Origin: W0P28-013 sp051870755
GTDB lineage: Bacteria > Bacteroidota > Bacteroidia > Bacteroidales > Paludibacteraceae
DNA length: 64,000 nucleotides
Assembly: GCA_051870755.1 (NCBI GenBank)
Contig: JBJECE010000018.1
Span: forward strand, 1-64,000
Direction: 5' to 3'
Below, one piece after another: positions 1-8,153 of the stretch. A program made the position numbers and the translations under genes. The notes under the pieces were generated by a model that did not search any database, was not told the DNA's origin, and saw only the letters and a program-made list of their open reading frames with translations. Numbering within the stretch: the stretch's first letter is position 1; the number at the start of each line of letters is the position of its first letter.

Positions 1-46
1 TAAAATCAACAACCAAATCATCAAATTTATTAAAAAGTAAACAACT

Positions 47-715
47 ATGAAAAAATTGATTCTTTTTGCATGCGCTCTGTGCATGAGCGTATGTGCCATG
101 GCACAAACCGTATTTTTTGTGTATAAAACCGATGGTACCAGCGTACAATTTGCCATTGCCGATGTGGACAGCATCTCGTTTTCCGGCCACGAATATGTCG
201 ACCTCGGCTTACCGAGCGGCTTAAAATGGGCTACCTGCAACGTGGGCGCCACTGCGCCCGAAGAGTACGGCGATCACTACGCTTGGGGCGAAACTGCGCC
301 AAAATCTTCGTACTCGAGTGATAATTATTCTTATTCTGACAATCCGAATGTTTTGCCTTTGGATAAAGACGCCGCCCGTGCCAATTGGGGCGGACAATGG
401 CGCATGCCTACTAAAGAAGAATGGCAAGAACTGCTGGATAATTGTACTTGGACATGGGTAGAAGGTTACAATGGCGGGGAAAATAATGGCTACAACGTGA
501 CAGGTTCCAACGGGAACTCTATTTTCCTTCCTGCGGCAGGCTATCGTAACCTCAATAGTTTGAGCTACAAGGGCGAATACGGCTACTATTGGTCGAGTTT
601 GCTTGACACGGACAACACGGACAACGCGTGGGATGTATTCTTTAGATCGGACAACGTGAGCAAGTTCAGCAACAATCGTTGCTATGGTCGGTCTATCCGC
701 CCGGTAAGCAAATAG
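47..715 (+). CDS. Secreted FISUMP-domain protein (hypothetical)
   Basis: The protein has 222 residues and starts with a Sec signal peptide (MKKLILFACALCMSVCAMAQ, cleavage expected after AQ). A short stretch reading ADVDSISF follows, a lead often seen before surface repeats in Bacteroidales. Residues about 50-220 match the Fibrobacter succinogenes major paralogous domain in its Bacteroidota form: VDLGLPSGLKWATCNVGA, then YAWGE, WRMPTKEEWQELL, FLPAAGYR, GYYWSS and a final RSIRPV. This fold is related to formylglycine-enzyme/C-type lectin-like surface proteins. Its function is unknown and no catalytic residue can be pointed out. It is presumably exported to the periplasm or cell surface. It has no partner gene on its strand and converges with the TPR gene downstream across a hairpin-rich repeat. 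Confidence 0.8.
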   Translation: MKKLILFACALCMSVCAMAQTVFFVYKTDGTSVQFAIADVDSISFSGHEYVDLGLPSGLKWATCNVGATAPEEYGDHYAWGETAPKSSYSSDNYSYSDNPNVLPLDKDAARANWGGQWRMPTKEEWQELLDNCTWTWVEGYNGGENNGYNVTGSNGNSIFLPAAGYRNLNSLSYKGEYGYYWSSLLDTDNTDNAWDVFFRSDNVSKFSNNRCYGRSIRPVSK

Positions 716-799
716 AGTATAGAGCATAGATTTTAGAACATAGATAATAGGAATGCGGGGTGAGGAATGGTTTTCTTGCTCCGCGTTTGTTTTTTTTTA

Positions 800-857
800 C
801 CCCTAAATCCCCTAAAGGGGACTTGTAGCCCTCCTTTAGGAGGGTTTGGGAGGTAGA
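800..857. repeat. Intergenic hairpin repeat (CCCCTAAA / CCTCCTTTAGGAGG type)
   Basis: Two hairpins stand side by side in the convergent gap: CCCCTAAAGGGG at 809-820 and CCCTCCTTTAGGAGGG at 829-844 (7-bp arms, 2-base centre). The surrounding CCCCTAAATCCCC wording recurs between genes in many Bacteroidota genomes, from general knowledge. There is no U-run on the 3' side for either strand, so this is not a canonical terminator, though it could stop or protect both converging transcripts. Confidence 0.55.
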
Positions 858-885
858 AAACGAAAACAACAACCTTGAAACTCTT

Positions 886-1605
886 TCAATCGTTTATTTT
901 TTTCAGTAATGCCGGATAATAGACGTCGCGCAGATAGACGAAATTGGGAACGATGCCCAATATTTTGTCGCAGACGGCTTTGGCTTTTGGCAAGTCGTCG
1001 GTCTTTTCGTAGGCCTGTGCTAAAGTCAGCAAGGTGGCAATGTAGTTCCAATTGTTGTGCGTCAGTTTTTGCGCTTCGAATTGCCGCACTGCTTCGGTGT
1101 AGTGCTCTATGGCGCGACTTTTCGATCCGCCAAACAAGGCCGGCCGATAGAAGTCGGTGTTGCCTTTCAAACTCAAGACATACGGATTCTTCGGGGCTTG
1201 TTTGATGGCCAAATTGGCCAATTTGACACTTTTGACGCCCAAGGTGGCAAATTTGGAGTGGTTCATCGATAGTTCGAAAGCGGCCAGCGCCGACTGATAC
1301 ATATTCAGCATGGCGGCGTCGTAACCCATCGTTTGCAGCGTTTCGAGGTGTTTGTGAGCGCGTGCAATGGTTTTGGTGGCTTCGGCTTCGTTCGCGCGCG
1401 CAAGGCAGAACCCGATGTAGCCGTACTCGTAATTGACAAGGTCGGCCAAGTCGTCGCGCGTGCTGCAATCGGTTTGTTCCACCACCTTGCGCCACGTGTC
1501 GATGTCCTGCGCCAAATAGGCTTCGAACAGCGTTGGGTCGTTGGGGTCGGCGCAGAGCGGCAGCCAACAGATGGTCAGCAACAGTGTGTTTAGCAGGCGC
1601 ATCAT
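886..1605 (-). CDS. Secreted TPR-like protein
   Basis: The protein has 239 residues. An N-terminal hydrophobic segment (MMRLLNTLLLTICWLPLC) looks like a signal peptide. The rest is alpha-helical, with helix pairs typical of tetratricopeptide repeats, e.g. ALAAFELSMNHSK, AIEHYTEAVRQFEAQ and LAQAYEKTDDLPKAKAVCD (residues about 170-220). No enzymatic motif is visible. TPR proteins usually hold partner proteins; the partner here is unknown. Its start codon overlaps the stop of the acetyltransferase gene by four bases (ATGA at 1602-1605), so it is the last gene of a translationally coupled operon with the GNAT and carboxyltransferase genes. A second ATG directly follows the first. Confidence 0.75.
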   Translation of the reverse strand: MMRLLNTLLLTICWLPLCADPNDPTLFEAYLAQDIDTWRKVVEQTDCSTRDDLADLVNYEYGYIGFCLARANEAEATKTIARAHKHLETLQTMGYDAAMLNMYQSALAAFELSMNHSKFATLGVKSVKLANLAIKQAPKNPYVLSLKGNTDFYRPALFGGSKSRAIEHYTEAVRQFEAQKLTHNNWNYIATLLTLAQAYEKTDDLPKAKAVCDKILGIVPNFVYLRDVYYPALLKKIND

Positions 1606-2195
1606 ACGTTGTCGGTTTGGTTGTAAACGACGCGGTGAATGGTGCGCACTACGTTGTCGAAATCGGTTTGTGTCAGTTGGCCGCCATGTTCCATCAGGTG
1701 TAGTGGAAATGGTTCAAATCCTTCATTATAAGGCGGTTGCAAATAGTGTCGGTCGCACAACACGAATCCCAAACGTTGGTAGAAAGCGATACGCCGTCGG
1801 GCGATGTCGGTGTCGGGCAATTCCACTTCGAGTACAAACGGCTTTGGGCTCGACGACAATACATGCTGCATCATAGCCGCACCGATGTTTTGTCCGCGCA
1901 GGGCCGGCTCTATGGCAAAATGTTCGCCGTAACGGAATGCGCCTAAATCCCATACTGTCAAAAATCCGGCGAAACGGCCGTCGTAACGCGCCACATGGCA
2001 CGTTACACAGCCTTGCTCTATCAGCGCCAGCCACCGGTCGGTAGCGCGTCGCTCCTCGGGCGGAAATGCACTCTCGAACAACTGCTGCATGTGCTGCGTC
2101 GTTTGTTCGTCGAAGTGCCGTTGTATGTCGAACGTCAGCGCCAAATCGTCATTTTTCGATGTAAGCCACGATGTCGCCTTTTTGCACCACGGCAC
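1602..2195 (-). CDS. GNAT-family N-acetyltransferase
   Basis: This is an acetyl-CoA-dependent acyltransferase of the GNAT fold. The beta4-alpha3 acetyl-CoA loop is seen as LRGQNIGAAMMQHVL (about residues 100-114, an R/Q-x-x-G-x-G/A variant). It follows HFAIEP and precedes RRIAFYQRLGFVLC, the usual C-terminal IxFYxxxGF signature. The substrate cannot be read from the sequence. The start is uncertain: the longest frame begins with GTG at 2195, overlapping the upstream carboxyltransferase gene by 47 bases. A TTG at about residue 18, just past that gene's stop, would remove the overlap and is equally plausible. The C-terminal 30 residues extend beyond the core domain. It is the middle gene of a three-gene operon. 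Confidence 0.8.
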   Translation of the reverse strand: MPWCKKATSWLTSKNDDLALTFDIQRHFDEQTTQHMQQLFESAFPPEERRATDRWLALIEQGCVTCHVARYDGRFAGFLTVWDLGAFRYGEHFAIEPALRGQNIGAAMMQHVLSSSPKPFVLEVELPDTDIARRRIAFYQRLGFVLCDRHYLQPPYNEGFEPFPLHLMEHGGQLTQTDFDNVVRTIHRVVYNQTDNV

Positions 2196-3918
2196 CTTGT
2201 TCCAATGGTTCGATGATTTTGCCTGCGAATGGGGTGGTCATTATTTCCAAACCACGTCCATTCGTTTGAATGGCGCACAATACTTCGTCGGCTTTGTATG
2301 GTTTGCCTTCGTGCGGTTTCACCGATTTGTCGATATAGTCGAATTCCCACATCAGGCGTCCGCTTGCCGTGGCTGCGATAGGCTCGGCATTCGGATGCAG
2401 AATGGCGCGTTTGTCGGCGGCCGAGATGAACGTAACTTGTTTGCCGCCGGCGGCTGCTTTTTCCATCCGTTCGAGCAAATCTTTGTTGAATTGGTCTTTG
2501 GCTTGGCCACTCTTGTATTCGCGATACTGTTTTTCGTGCATGGCAAATTCGAAGAGTTCTTCGTCGTCTTGACCGCGATCCCAGCCGAGTTCTTCCATCT
2601 GTTTGATGTATTCGGGCAGCACATCGGGATAGAGTTTTTGCGGGTCGTCGGTGTAGAATTCGTAACCTTTTTCTTCGGCCAATTTGACGATTTCGGGCGC
2701 GAGTTGTCCGGGCAGTTTACCCGATTTGCCGAGAATCATGCCCCACATAGCCGGATCCATGCGTGTGAATGGCGCTTCGCCCATCGATTTGGAGAATAGA
2801 TTCATCAGTGCCGCGTTTTTCACATACTGCGAGAATGGCGTAACGAGGCATGGCGTGCCGAGCATTGGCCAAATGCGTTGCACTTCGTCGAAGAGTTCGA
2901 CGAGCAGCGCGTCTTCCGATAGTTCGCTTTCGCCGCGTTTGCGCAGATTGGCGTTGATGGCGGCGTGTATGCCTTTCAGGTCGGCCATGAGCGAACCCAT
3001 CATGCCGCCCGGTAGACCGCAGCCCACCAGCAACGAGGTCATTTTGGAGTTGCGCGGGTCGATCCAATAGCCCAAAAAATCGTCGATGAAACTTTGTGTC
3101 AGACGGCGGGCTTCCATGTAGGCTTTCATGTTGATGTCTGGCACGGCGAAACCGGCGTCTTTCAGCATGGCTTGTATGGTGATGACATCGGGGTGCACCA
3201 TGCCCCAACTGAGCGGCTCGATGGCTACGTCGAGAATGTCGGCACCGGCTTTGGCCCCTTCGAGCATGCTGGCTACCGAAAATCCGGGGCCCGAGTGCCC
3301 GTGGTACTGAATAGTGATGTCGGGGTGCTTGGCTTTGATGGCAGCCACTATTTTACCCAACGTGGCGGGACGTCCCACGCCGGCCATATCTTTCAGACAA
3401 ATCTCTTGTGCGCCGCCTTCGATGAGTTGTTCGGCCAAGTCGATGTAGTAATCGACCGTGTGCACCTGCGAGTGTGTGATGCACATGGCGGCTTGTGCTA
3501 TCATGCCGGCTTCTTTTGCCCAACGAATGGACGGAATGATGTTGCGTGGGTCGTTCAGGCCGCAGAATATGCGGGTGATGTCGGTGCCTTGCGCGTGCTT
3601 CACTTTGTACATCAGTTGGCGCACATCGGCCGGCACGGGATTCATGCGCAGGCCGTTCAGACCGCGGTCGAGCATGTGTGTCTGTATGCCGGCTTCGTGG
3701 AATGGTTTGGTAAATGTGCGCACGGCCAAGTTCGGATTTTCGCCGTAGAGCAGATTCACTTGCTCCGATGCGCCGCCGTTGGTTTCGACACGGGCAAAGC
3801 AGCCCATATCGATGATGACGGGCGCCACTTGGGCAAGTTGGTCGCGACGCGGCACATACTTACCCGACGACTGCCACATGTCGCGATAAACGAGGCTGAA
3901 TTTTATTTCTCTTTTCAT
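2149..3918 (-). CDS. Oxaloacetate decarboxylase/pyruvate carboxylase-type carboxyltransferase
   Basis: The protein has 589 residues and belongs to the OadA/PycB/transcarboxylase-5S family, which moves CO2 between a 2-oxo acid and biotin. Family signs are YRDMWQS near the N-terminus (the RDxxQS active-site loop), CITHSQVHT, ICLKDMAG and the metal-binding IQYHGHSG (HxH). The middle holds the conserved carboxylase domain (residues about 300-480). The C-terminus has a lipoyl/biotinyl-like fold ending PFAGKIIEPLEQGAVVQKGD. Where the biotin-accepting EAMKM should be, the sequence reads AIQTNGRGLEI, so the biotinylated lysine is missing. A separate biotin carrier would then have to work with it, and none is seen in the window. 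A -7-like TAATTTTG on the minus strand (3929-3936) lies just upstream. It heads the operon with the GNAT and TPR genes. Confidence 0.87.
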   Translation of the reverse strand: MKREIKFSLVYRDMWQSSGKYVPRRDQLAQVAPVIIDMGCFARVETNGGASEQVNLLYGENPNLAVRTFTKPFHEAGIQTHMLDRGLNGLRMNPVPADVRQLMYKVKHAQGTDITRIFCGLNDPRNIIPSIRWAKEAGMIAQAAMCITHSQVHTVDYYIDLAEQLIEGGAQEICLKDMAGVGRPATLGKIVAAIKAKHPDITIQYHGHSGPGFSVASMLEGAKAGADILDVAIEPLSWGMVHPDVITIQAMLKDAGFAVPDINMKAYMEARRLTQSFIDDFLGYWIDPRNSKMTSLLVGCGLPGGMMGSLMADLKGIHAAINANLRKRGESELSEDALLVELFDEVQRIWPMLGTPCLVTPFSQYVKNAALMNLFSKSMGEAPFTRMDPAMWGMILGKSGKLPGQLAPEIVKLAEEKGYEFYTDDPQKLYPDVLPEYIKQMEELGWDRGQDDEELFEFAMHEKQYREYKSGQAKDQFNKDLLERMEKAAAGGKQVTFISAADKRAILHPNAEPIAATASGRLMWEFDYIDKSVKPHEGKPYKADEVLCAIQTNGRGLEIMTTPFAGKIIEPLEQGAVVQKGDIVAYIEK

Positions 3919-3984
3919 AGTTGTAGTACAAAATTATTATCGATAATTCCGGTGTTGCGGCACAGATGGCCGGCTGCGCGCGTG

Positions 3985-4398
3985 TTAGGCTTCGGCCGAT
4001 TCGTCTTGTTCCGAAAAATCGGTTATGCCGCTCTCTATCAGTAGATTATACCACTGTACAAGTTTTTTGACATCGCCCGGATGCACGCGGTCGCGGTCGA
4101 AATCGGGCAATACGCCTTCGAACCATGCAAATAGTTCGGCACCCGAGGCTTTCGGATCAACGGAGGCTTTTTGGCCGTTTTCTTTCTGTTTGACGGCTTC
4201 GAGCACTTCGCGCAACGGTTTTTCGTCGTCGTTGGTAAACATGGCGATGTCCGACAAGGCGACTGCTTTTTCGTGTGCAAACGACGGACTGCGTTTCTTG
4301 TCGATGAGCGATTCGACGATAATCATCTTGTTGTTCGATTGGGCAATGACCTTGTACAAGCCCGGACGACCGGTGATAGTCAGAATTTTTCTAAGCAT
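3985..4398 (-). CDS. DUF5606 family protein
   Basis: The protein has 137 residues when started at MLRKILTITGRPG. A longer frame to 4473 would cross the promoter, so the inner ATG at 4398 is chosen. It resembles the conserved Bacteroidota family DUF5606: an N-terminal small beta-rich domain (TGRPGLYKVIAQSNN, ESLIDKKR, ALSDIAMFT) followed by a helical region (PLREVLEAVKQKE, ELFAWFEGVLPDFDRDRV, VKKLVQWYNLL). Its function is unknown. It probably sits in the cytoplasm, since no signal peptide or membrane segment is present. It is transcribed away from mrp. TATCTTTG on the minus strand at 4478-4485 is a good -7 box for it. Confidence 0.75.
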   Translation of the reverse strand: MLRKILTITGRPGLYKVIAQSNNKMIIVESLIDKKRSPSFAHEKAVALSDIAMFTNDDEKPLREVLEAVKQKENGQKASVDPKASGAELFAWFEGVLPDFDRDRVHPGDVKKLVQWYNLLIESGITDFSEQDESAEA

Positions 4399-4477
4399 AA
4401 TTTTTTGAGTTTGGTTATAAAAAATCAATCTTTCTATTGGTTGGCGGAACAATTTTTGTGCCAACGATTCCAATTTG

Positions 4478-4538
4478 CAAAGATATAAATTTTTGACGAA
4501 AAAATGATAGGCGTTTATCGTATTTTTTTGTACTTTTG
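4478..4538. promoter_or_regulatory. Divergent promoter region, DUF5606 gene / mrp
   Basis: Two Bacteroides-type -7 boxes face away from each other: TATCTTTG on the minus strand (4478-4485) for the DUF5606 gene and TACTTTTG on the plus strand (4531-4538) for mrp. The upstream -33 TTTG boxes are poor matches, so the call rests on the -7 motifs and their position. Confidence 0.5.
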
Positions 4539-4564
4539 TCCGTCAATCCAAAAGTTAGGCAATT

Positions 4565-5638
4565 ATGACGTTGTATCCGAAATTGATTCTTGATGCGTTG
4601 GCACATGTGCGCTACCCCGGCACAGGCAAGGACATCGTGTCGTCCGATATGGTGGAAGACGACCTGCGCATCGATGGAATGAAAGTGAGTTTTTCGTTAG
4701 TGTTCGACAAGGCCAACGATCCGTTTGCGCGCTCGTTGGTCAAGGCGTGCGAGCAGGCTGTGCTGACGTATGTGTCGCCCGAAGTGGAGATTGTGGGCAA
4801 CATCGCCGTCAAATACCGGCAGGCGCAACCCGTAGCCGCACCCAAACCATTGCCGCAGGTCAAACATCTGATTGCGGTGTCGTCGGGCAAAGGCGGTGTC
4901 GGCAAATCGACCGTATCGGCCAATTTGGCGGTGGCGCTGGCCAAACTCGGTTACAAAGTCGGTCTGCTCGATGCCGACATTTTCGGACCGTCTATCCCTA
5001 AAATGTTCGACATAGAGGATGCGCGCCCCGTAGCCGAAACCATCGATGGTAAAGATTGGATTGTGCCGATCGAAAAATATGGCATCAAGATTCTTTCCAT
5101 CGGGTTTTTTGTCGATCCCGATACCGCCCTTGTGTGGCGTGGCGGCATGGCCGGCAATGCACTGAAACAGTTGATAAACGATGCGTTGTGGGGCGATTTG
5201 GACTATTTCGTAATCGATTTGCCGCCGGGCACCAGCGATATTCACCTGACTTTGGTGCAGGCGCTCCATCTCGATGGCGCCATTGTGGTGAGCACGCCGC
5301 AGCAAGTGGCGCTGGCCGATGCGCGCAAAGGCATACAAATGTTCGAAAACGACAAAATCAATGTGCCGATTCTCGGCTTGGTGGAAAACATGGCGTGGTT
5401 CACGCCGGCCGAATTGTCCGAAAATCGCTACTACATTTTTGGCAAAGAGGGTTGTCGCCGTTTGGCCGAAGAGAAACAGGTGGCGTTGTTGGCACAAATT
5501 CCGATTGTGCAAGGCATTTGCGATAGCGGCGATAGCGGCGCGCCGGTGGCTCTGCGCGACAATACCGTTTTAAGCGACATTTTCCGCGCATTGGCCGAAC
5601 GTGTAGTCGAAGCCGTCGAACAAAATTTGCAAGCGTAA
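4565..5638 (+). CDS. mrp: Mrp/ApbC/NBP35-type Fe-S cluster carrier ATPase
   Basis: The protein has 357 residues. Residues about 1-95 are a MIP18 (DUF59) domain. Then comes a deviant-Walker-A ParA-like ATPase: SSGKGGVGKSTVSANLAVAL at about 105, LDADIFGPSIPKMF, VWRGGMAGNALKQLI and DYFVIDLPPGTSD (Walker B). The family carries and delivers [4Fe-4S] clusters in the cytoplasm as a dimer. In E. coli ApbC a CxxC pair follows the ENM motif. Here the stretch reads VENMAWFTPAELSENRYYIF with no cysteine pair; only one cysteine (GKEGC) follows. I recall this cysteine-poor form from other Bacteroidota homologues. It is a single gene with its own promoter and a hairpin after the stop. Confidence 0.92.
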   Translation: MTLYPKLILDALAHVRYPGTGKDIVSSDMVEDDLRIDGMKVSFSLVFDKANDPFARSLVKACEQAVLTYVSPEVEIVGNIAVKYRQAQPVAAPKPLPQVKHLIAVSSGKGGVGKSTVSANLAVALAKLGYKVGLLDADIFGPSIPKMFDIEDARPVAETIDGKDWIVPIEKYGIKILSIGFFVDPDTALVWRGGMAGNALKQLINDALWGDLDYFVIDLPPGTSDIHLTLVQALHLDGAIVVSTPQQVALADARKGIQMFENDKINVPILGLVENMAWFTPAELSENRYYIFGKEGCRRLAEEKQVALLAQIPIVQGICDSGDSGAPVALRDNTVLSDIFRALAERVVEAVEQNLQA

Positions 5639-5661
5639 TACGCGGCGATATGTCATAATGT

Positions 5662-5707
5662 GTAGGGACACAGCCTGCCACGATAGGCAGATGCACTGTG
5701 TCCCCAC
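5662..5707. repeat. Intergenic inverted repeat, possible two-way terminator
   Basis: Arms GTAGGGACACAG (5662-5673) and CTGTGTCCCCAC (5696-5707) pair with one mismatch in 12, with an inner stem CTGCC/GGCAG (5675-5679, 5686-5690). It lies between two convergent genes. There is no U-run. It resembles the palindrome at 12425-12458 and the terminator stem at 31718-31744, which suggests a repeated family. Confidence 0.6.
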
Positions 5708-5742
5708 TTCTTATTCGCATCACTTGCAATCTGTCGCCTTTC

Positions 5743-7059
5743 TTACTGATTTACAGCCATTTCCGTAATTACAGGCAGATGGTCGGACGGATACATCTCG
5801 AGTGTGAGATTGTCGTTGTCGGCCATGTACGACGACACGGCTGCTTTGGCAGCGTCGAACAGCACATAATCAATGCGCTTGGGTTCCTTGTCGGAACTGC
5901 TGTACAGGCCTGTGTATGTGTTGCCGCTCTCGGCGCAGGCTGTGGCAAACGATGCCGCTTGTTCGGCGTTGCACACATAGCCGCCTTGCGCAGCGCTGCC
6001 CATGCTTACGAACGCATCTGTCCACTTGCCCGATAGTTTGGTGTAGGCCGGTTCCGATGGTTTGCAGTTGAAGTCGCCCACGAAGAACATCGGCCATTCG
6101 CCGGCAATGGTAGGTACCATTTTCAGGGCGATGTCGGCTTCGGTCGAGCGTGTGTTGATACCGTTTTGGTCGGTCGGATGGTCGAAGTGCGTGGCGAAAA
6201 AGTAAAATTGTGTGTCGCTTTTGCGCTCTTTCAGGCGCACCCACGTTACCATGCGGTTGAACGATGCCCCCGACACTTTCGATGCCACATCGGGCGTGTT
6301 CGACAGGAAGAAACGGCCTTGATCCATTTTGACGTAGCGCGCTTTGCGGTAGATGATGCCGGTTTGTTCGCCACTGCCTCCGGCCGAATTTTCTTTGCCG
6401 TTGTCGCGCCCGTAGCCGATGTACTCGTATTCGACGAGTGAGTTAATGAAATCGGGCGATTGGTTGGTGGTGATTTCTTCGATGCCGCAAACGTCCATGC
6501 TGTGCTTGCGTATTATCTCGAAGACTTTGTCGCGCCGCACCGGCCAAGCGCGGTTGCCGCTGTTGGCGCCATCGCCACTGCCGTTGTAGTAGCGGATGTT
6601 GTAGTTGCAGATTTTGTGTGTCGCTGTCGGCGTTACCGGCACAATGTATTCGAATACGGGGCGTATCACCGTGTCGCAAGTAACGGTAAACGATGCGCGT
6701 GCCGAACGTCCTTTGTCGATGTTCGATCCGGTCAGAAAATGTTCGTCGTCGGGAATCATCACTGCGGTCAGTACTGTGCCGTGCGCACACCGATAGGGAA
6801 TCTCGACCATCTTGTCGTTGTCGAACAATTGGACAGTGCCGGCGGATTTGGTGTCCACTTGCACAAGGTAGCCTTCGGCGGGCGGTTCCACTACGGGAAT
6901 GGTGTCGGGTTGCTGCGTCTGCGTGGTGTCCGGCTGTTCGGTTTGCGTGGTGTCCGGCGTGTTGTTGTCGTCGGACACAGGTGGCACTTCGGGTGGCGTG
7001 CAGGCGGCCAACATGGCTGTGGCAACGCCTAAAAGCATCAGTTTTGTCAATTTTTTCAT
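5743..7059 (-). CDS. Endonuclease/exonuclease/phosphatase-family lipoprotein
   Basis: The protein has 438 residues. A lipoprotein signal with lipobox LAAC is followed by a low-complexity linker with repeated QPDTTQT units (about residues 35-55) and a small beta domain to about residue 145. Residues about 150-435 are an EEP fold: NYNIRYYNG, GIEEITTNQ (metal-binding Glu), FFATHFDHP, FFVGDFNCKPSEP (GDFN), RIDYVLFD and SDHLPVITEM (catalytic SDH). The family cleaves phosphodiesters in DNA, phospholipids or phosphoinositides; which one applies here is not visible. It is likely anchored to the outer membrane or exposed at the surface. It sits downstream of rluD-like and PASTA genes on the same strand. 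Confidence 0.85.
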   Translation of the reverse strand: MKKLTKLMLLGVATAMLAACTPPEVPPVSDDNNTPDTTQTEQPDTTQTQQPDTIPVVEPPAEGYLVQVDTKSAGTVQLFDNDKMVEIPYRCAHGTVLTAVMIPDDEHFLTGSNIDKGRSARASFTVTCDTVIRPVFEYIVPVTPTATHKICNYNIRYYNGSGDGANSGNRAWPVRRDKVFEIIRKHSMDVCGIEEITTNQSPDFINSLVEYEYIGYGRDNGKENSAGGSGEQTGIIYRKARYVKMDQGRFFLSNTPDVASKVSGASFNRMVTWVRLKERKSDTQFYFFATHFDHPTDQNGINTRSTEADIALKMVPTIAGEWPMFFVGDFNCKPSEPAYTKLSGKWTDAFVSMGSAAQGGYVCNAEQAASFATACAESGNTYTGLYSSSDKEPKRIDYVLFDAAKAAVSSYMADNDNLTLEMYPSDHLPVITEMAVNQ

Positions 7060-7086
7060 AGTATGTATTTTTTTGAAGATAAAAAT

Positions 7087-8145
7087 TTATATATTGTCGG
7101 GTTGCACGGCATAGCGTTGCCATTTGTCTATCAGCGCCTGCATGTCGTTGGGCAGCACACTGTCGAATTGCATCCATTCGTTGGTTGTCGGATGTCGGAA
7201 TCCGAGTGTTTTGGCGTGCAGGGCTTGCCGCGGACAGACGGCAAAACAATTTTGCACAAACTGTTTGTATTTGGCGGTGCGAATGCCTTTCAGCACATCG
7301 TTGCCGCCGTAGTGCGCATCGTTGAAGAGCGTGTGCCCGATGTGTTTCATGTGTACACGTATTTGGTGTGTCCGGCCGGTCTCGAGTTTGCATTCGACCA
7401 ATGTAACGTACGCAAAACGTTGTAACACACGATAATGCGTTACGGCGTGTTTGGCCAGCGGATTTTCGCCTTCGGGGAACACCGTATAGGCTGTGCGGTC
7501 GCGTGGGTCGCGTGCCAAATCGCCGGTGATGGTGCCTTCGTTCTCTTTCACGATGCCCCACACGAGAGCGTTGTAGGTGCGTTCGGTGGTTTTGTTGAAA
7601 AATTGTGCGCCTAAATTCGATTTTGCCGCTTCGTTTTTGGCTATCAGCAGCAGTCCCGATGTGTCCTTGTCGATGCGGTGCACCAGCCCTATGTGCGGAT
7701 TGTTGGCGTCGAAGGCGGGATTGTCTTTCAGATGCCACGCTATGGCGTTGAGCAGTGTGCCGTCGCAGTTGCCCACGCCGGGATGCACAACAAGCCCCGG
7801 CTGCTTGTTCACCACTACGATGTCGTCGTCTTCGTACACGATGTCGAGCGGAATCTCCTGTGGCACAATGGTATAGTCGGTTTTCGGATGGTCGAGCACA
7901 ATACTGATGACATCAAGCGGTTTGACGCGGTAATTCGATTTCACCGTCTGTCCGTTGACCAATACCGAACCGGCTTCGGCCGCCTCCTGAATGCGGTTGC
8001 GCGATGTGCCGGCCATTTTTTCGGTCAGATATTTGTCGATGCGCTGCAAGGTCTGACCTTTGTCCACCACAAAGCGCCGGTGCTCAAAGAGTTCCTGCGC
8101 CGCCGGCTCTTCGTCAAATTCGTCGATGTCAAATAGGTCGGCCAT
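7087..8145 (-). CDS. RluA/RluD-family 23S rRNA pseudouridine synthase
   Basis: The protein has 352 residues. An S4 RNA-binding domain (about 22-90, with TLQRIDKYLTEKM and AGSVLVNGQTVKSNYRV) is followed by the pseudouridine synthase domain. The signature HRIDKDTSGLLLIAKN (about residues 160-175) contains the catalytic Asp, and GRTHQIRVHMKHIGH is the second conserved motif. The family isomerises uridines in 23S rRNA; RluD makes those of helix 69. The S4 domain and length fit RluD better than RluA or RluC, but the target is inferred. It follows the PASTA gene by 8 bases, so the two are probably one operon. Confidence 0.9.
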   Translation of the reverse strand: MADLFDIDEFDEEPAAQELFEHRRFVVDKGQTLQRIDKYLTEKMAGTSRNRIQEAAEAGSVLVNGQTVKSNYRVKPLDVISIVLDHPKTDYTIVPQEIPLDIVYEDDDIVVVNKQPGLVVHPGVGNCDGTLLNAIAWHLKDNPAFDANNPHIGLVHRIDKDTSGLLLIAKNEAAKSNLGAQFFNKTTERTYNALVWGIVKENEGTITGDLARDPRDRTAYTVFPEGENPLAKHAVTHYRVLQRFAYVTLVECKLETGRTHQIRVHMKHIGHTLFNDAHYGGNDVLKGIRTAKYKQFVQNCFAVCPRQALHAKTLGFRHPTTNEWMQFDSVLPNDMQALIDKWQRYAVQPDNI

Positions 8146-8153
8146 GCGTTTTT

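Noticed and set aside
1700..1730. tRNA-like GGTTCAAATCC string
   Set aside because: It lies inside the GNAT coding sequence and no acceptor or anticodon stems can be built around it.
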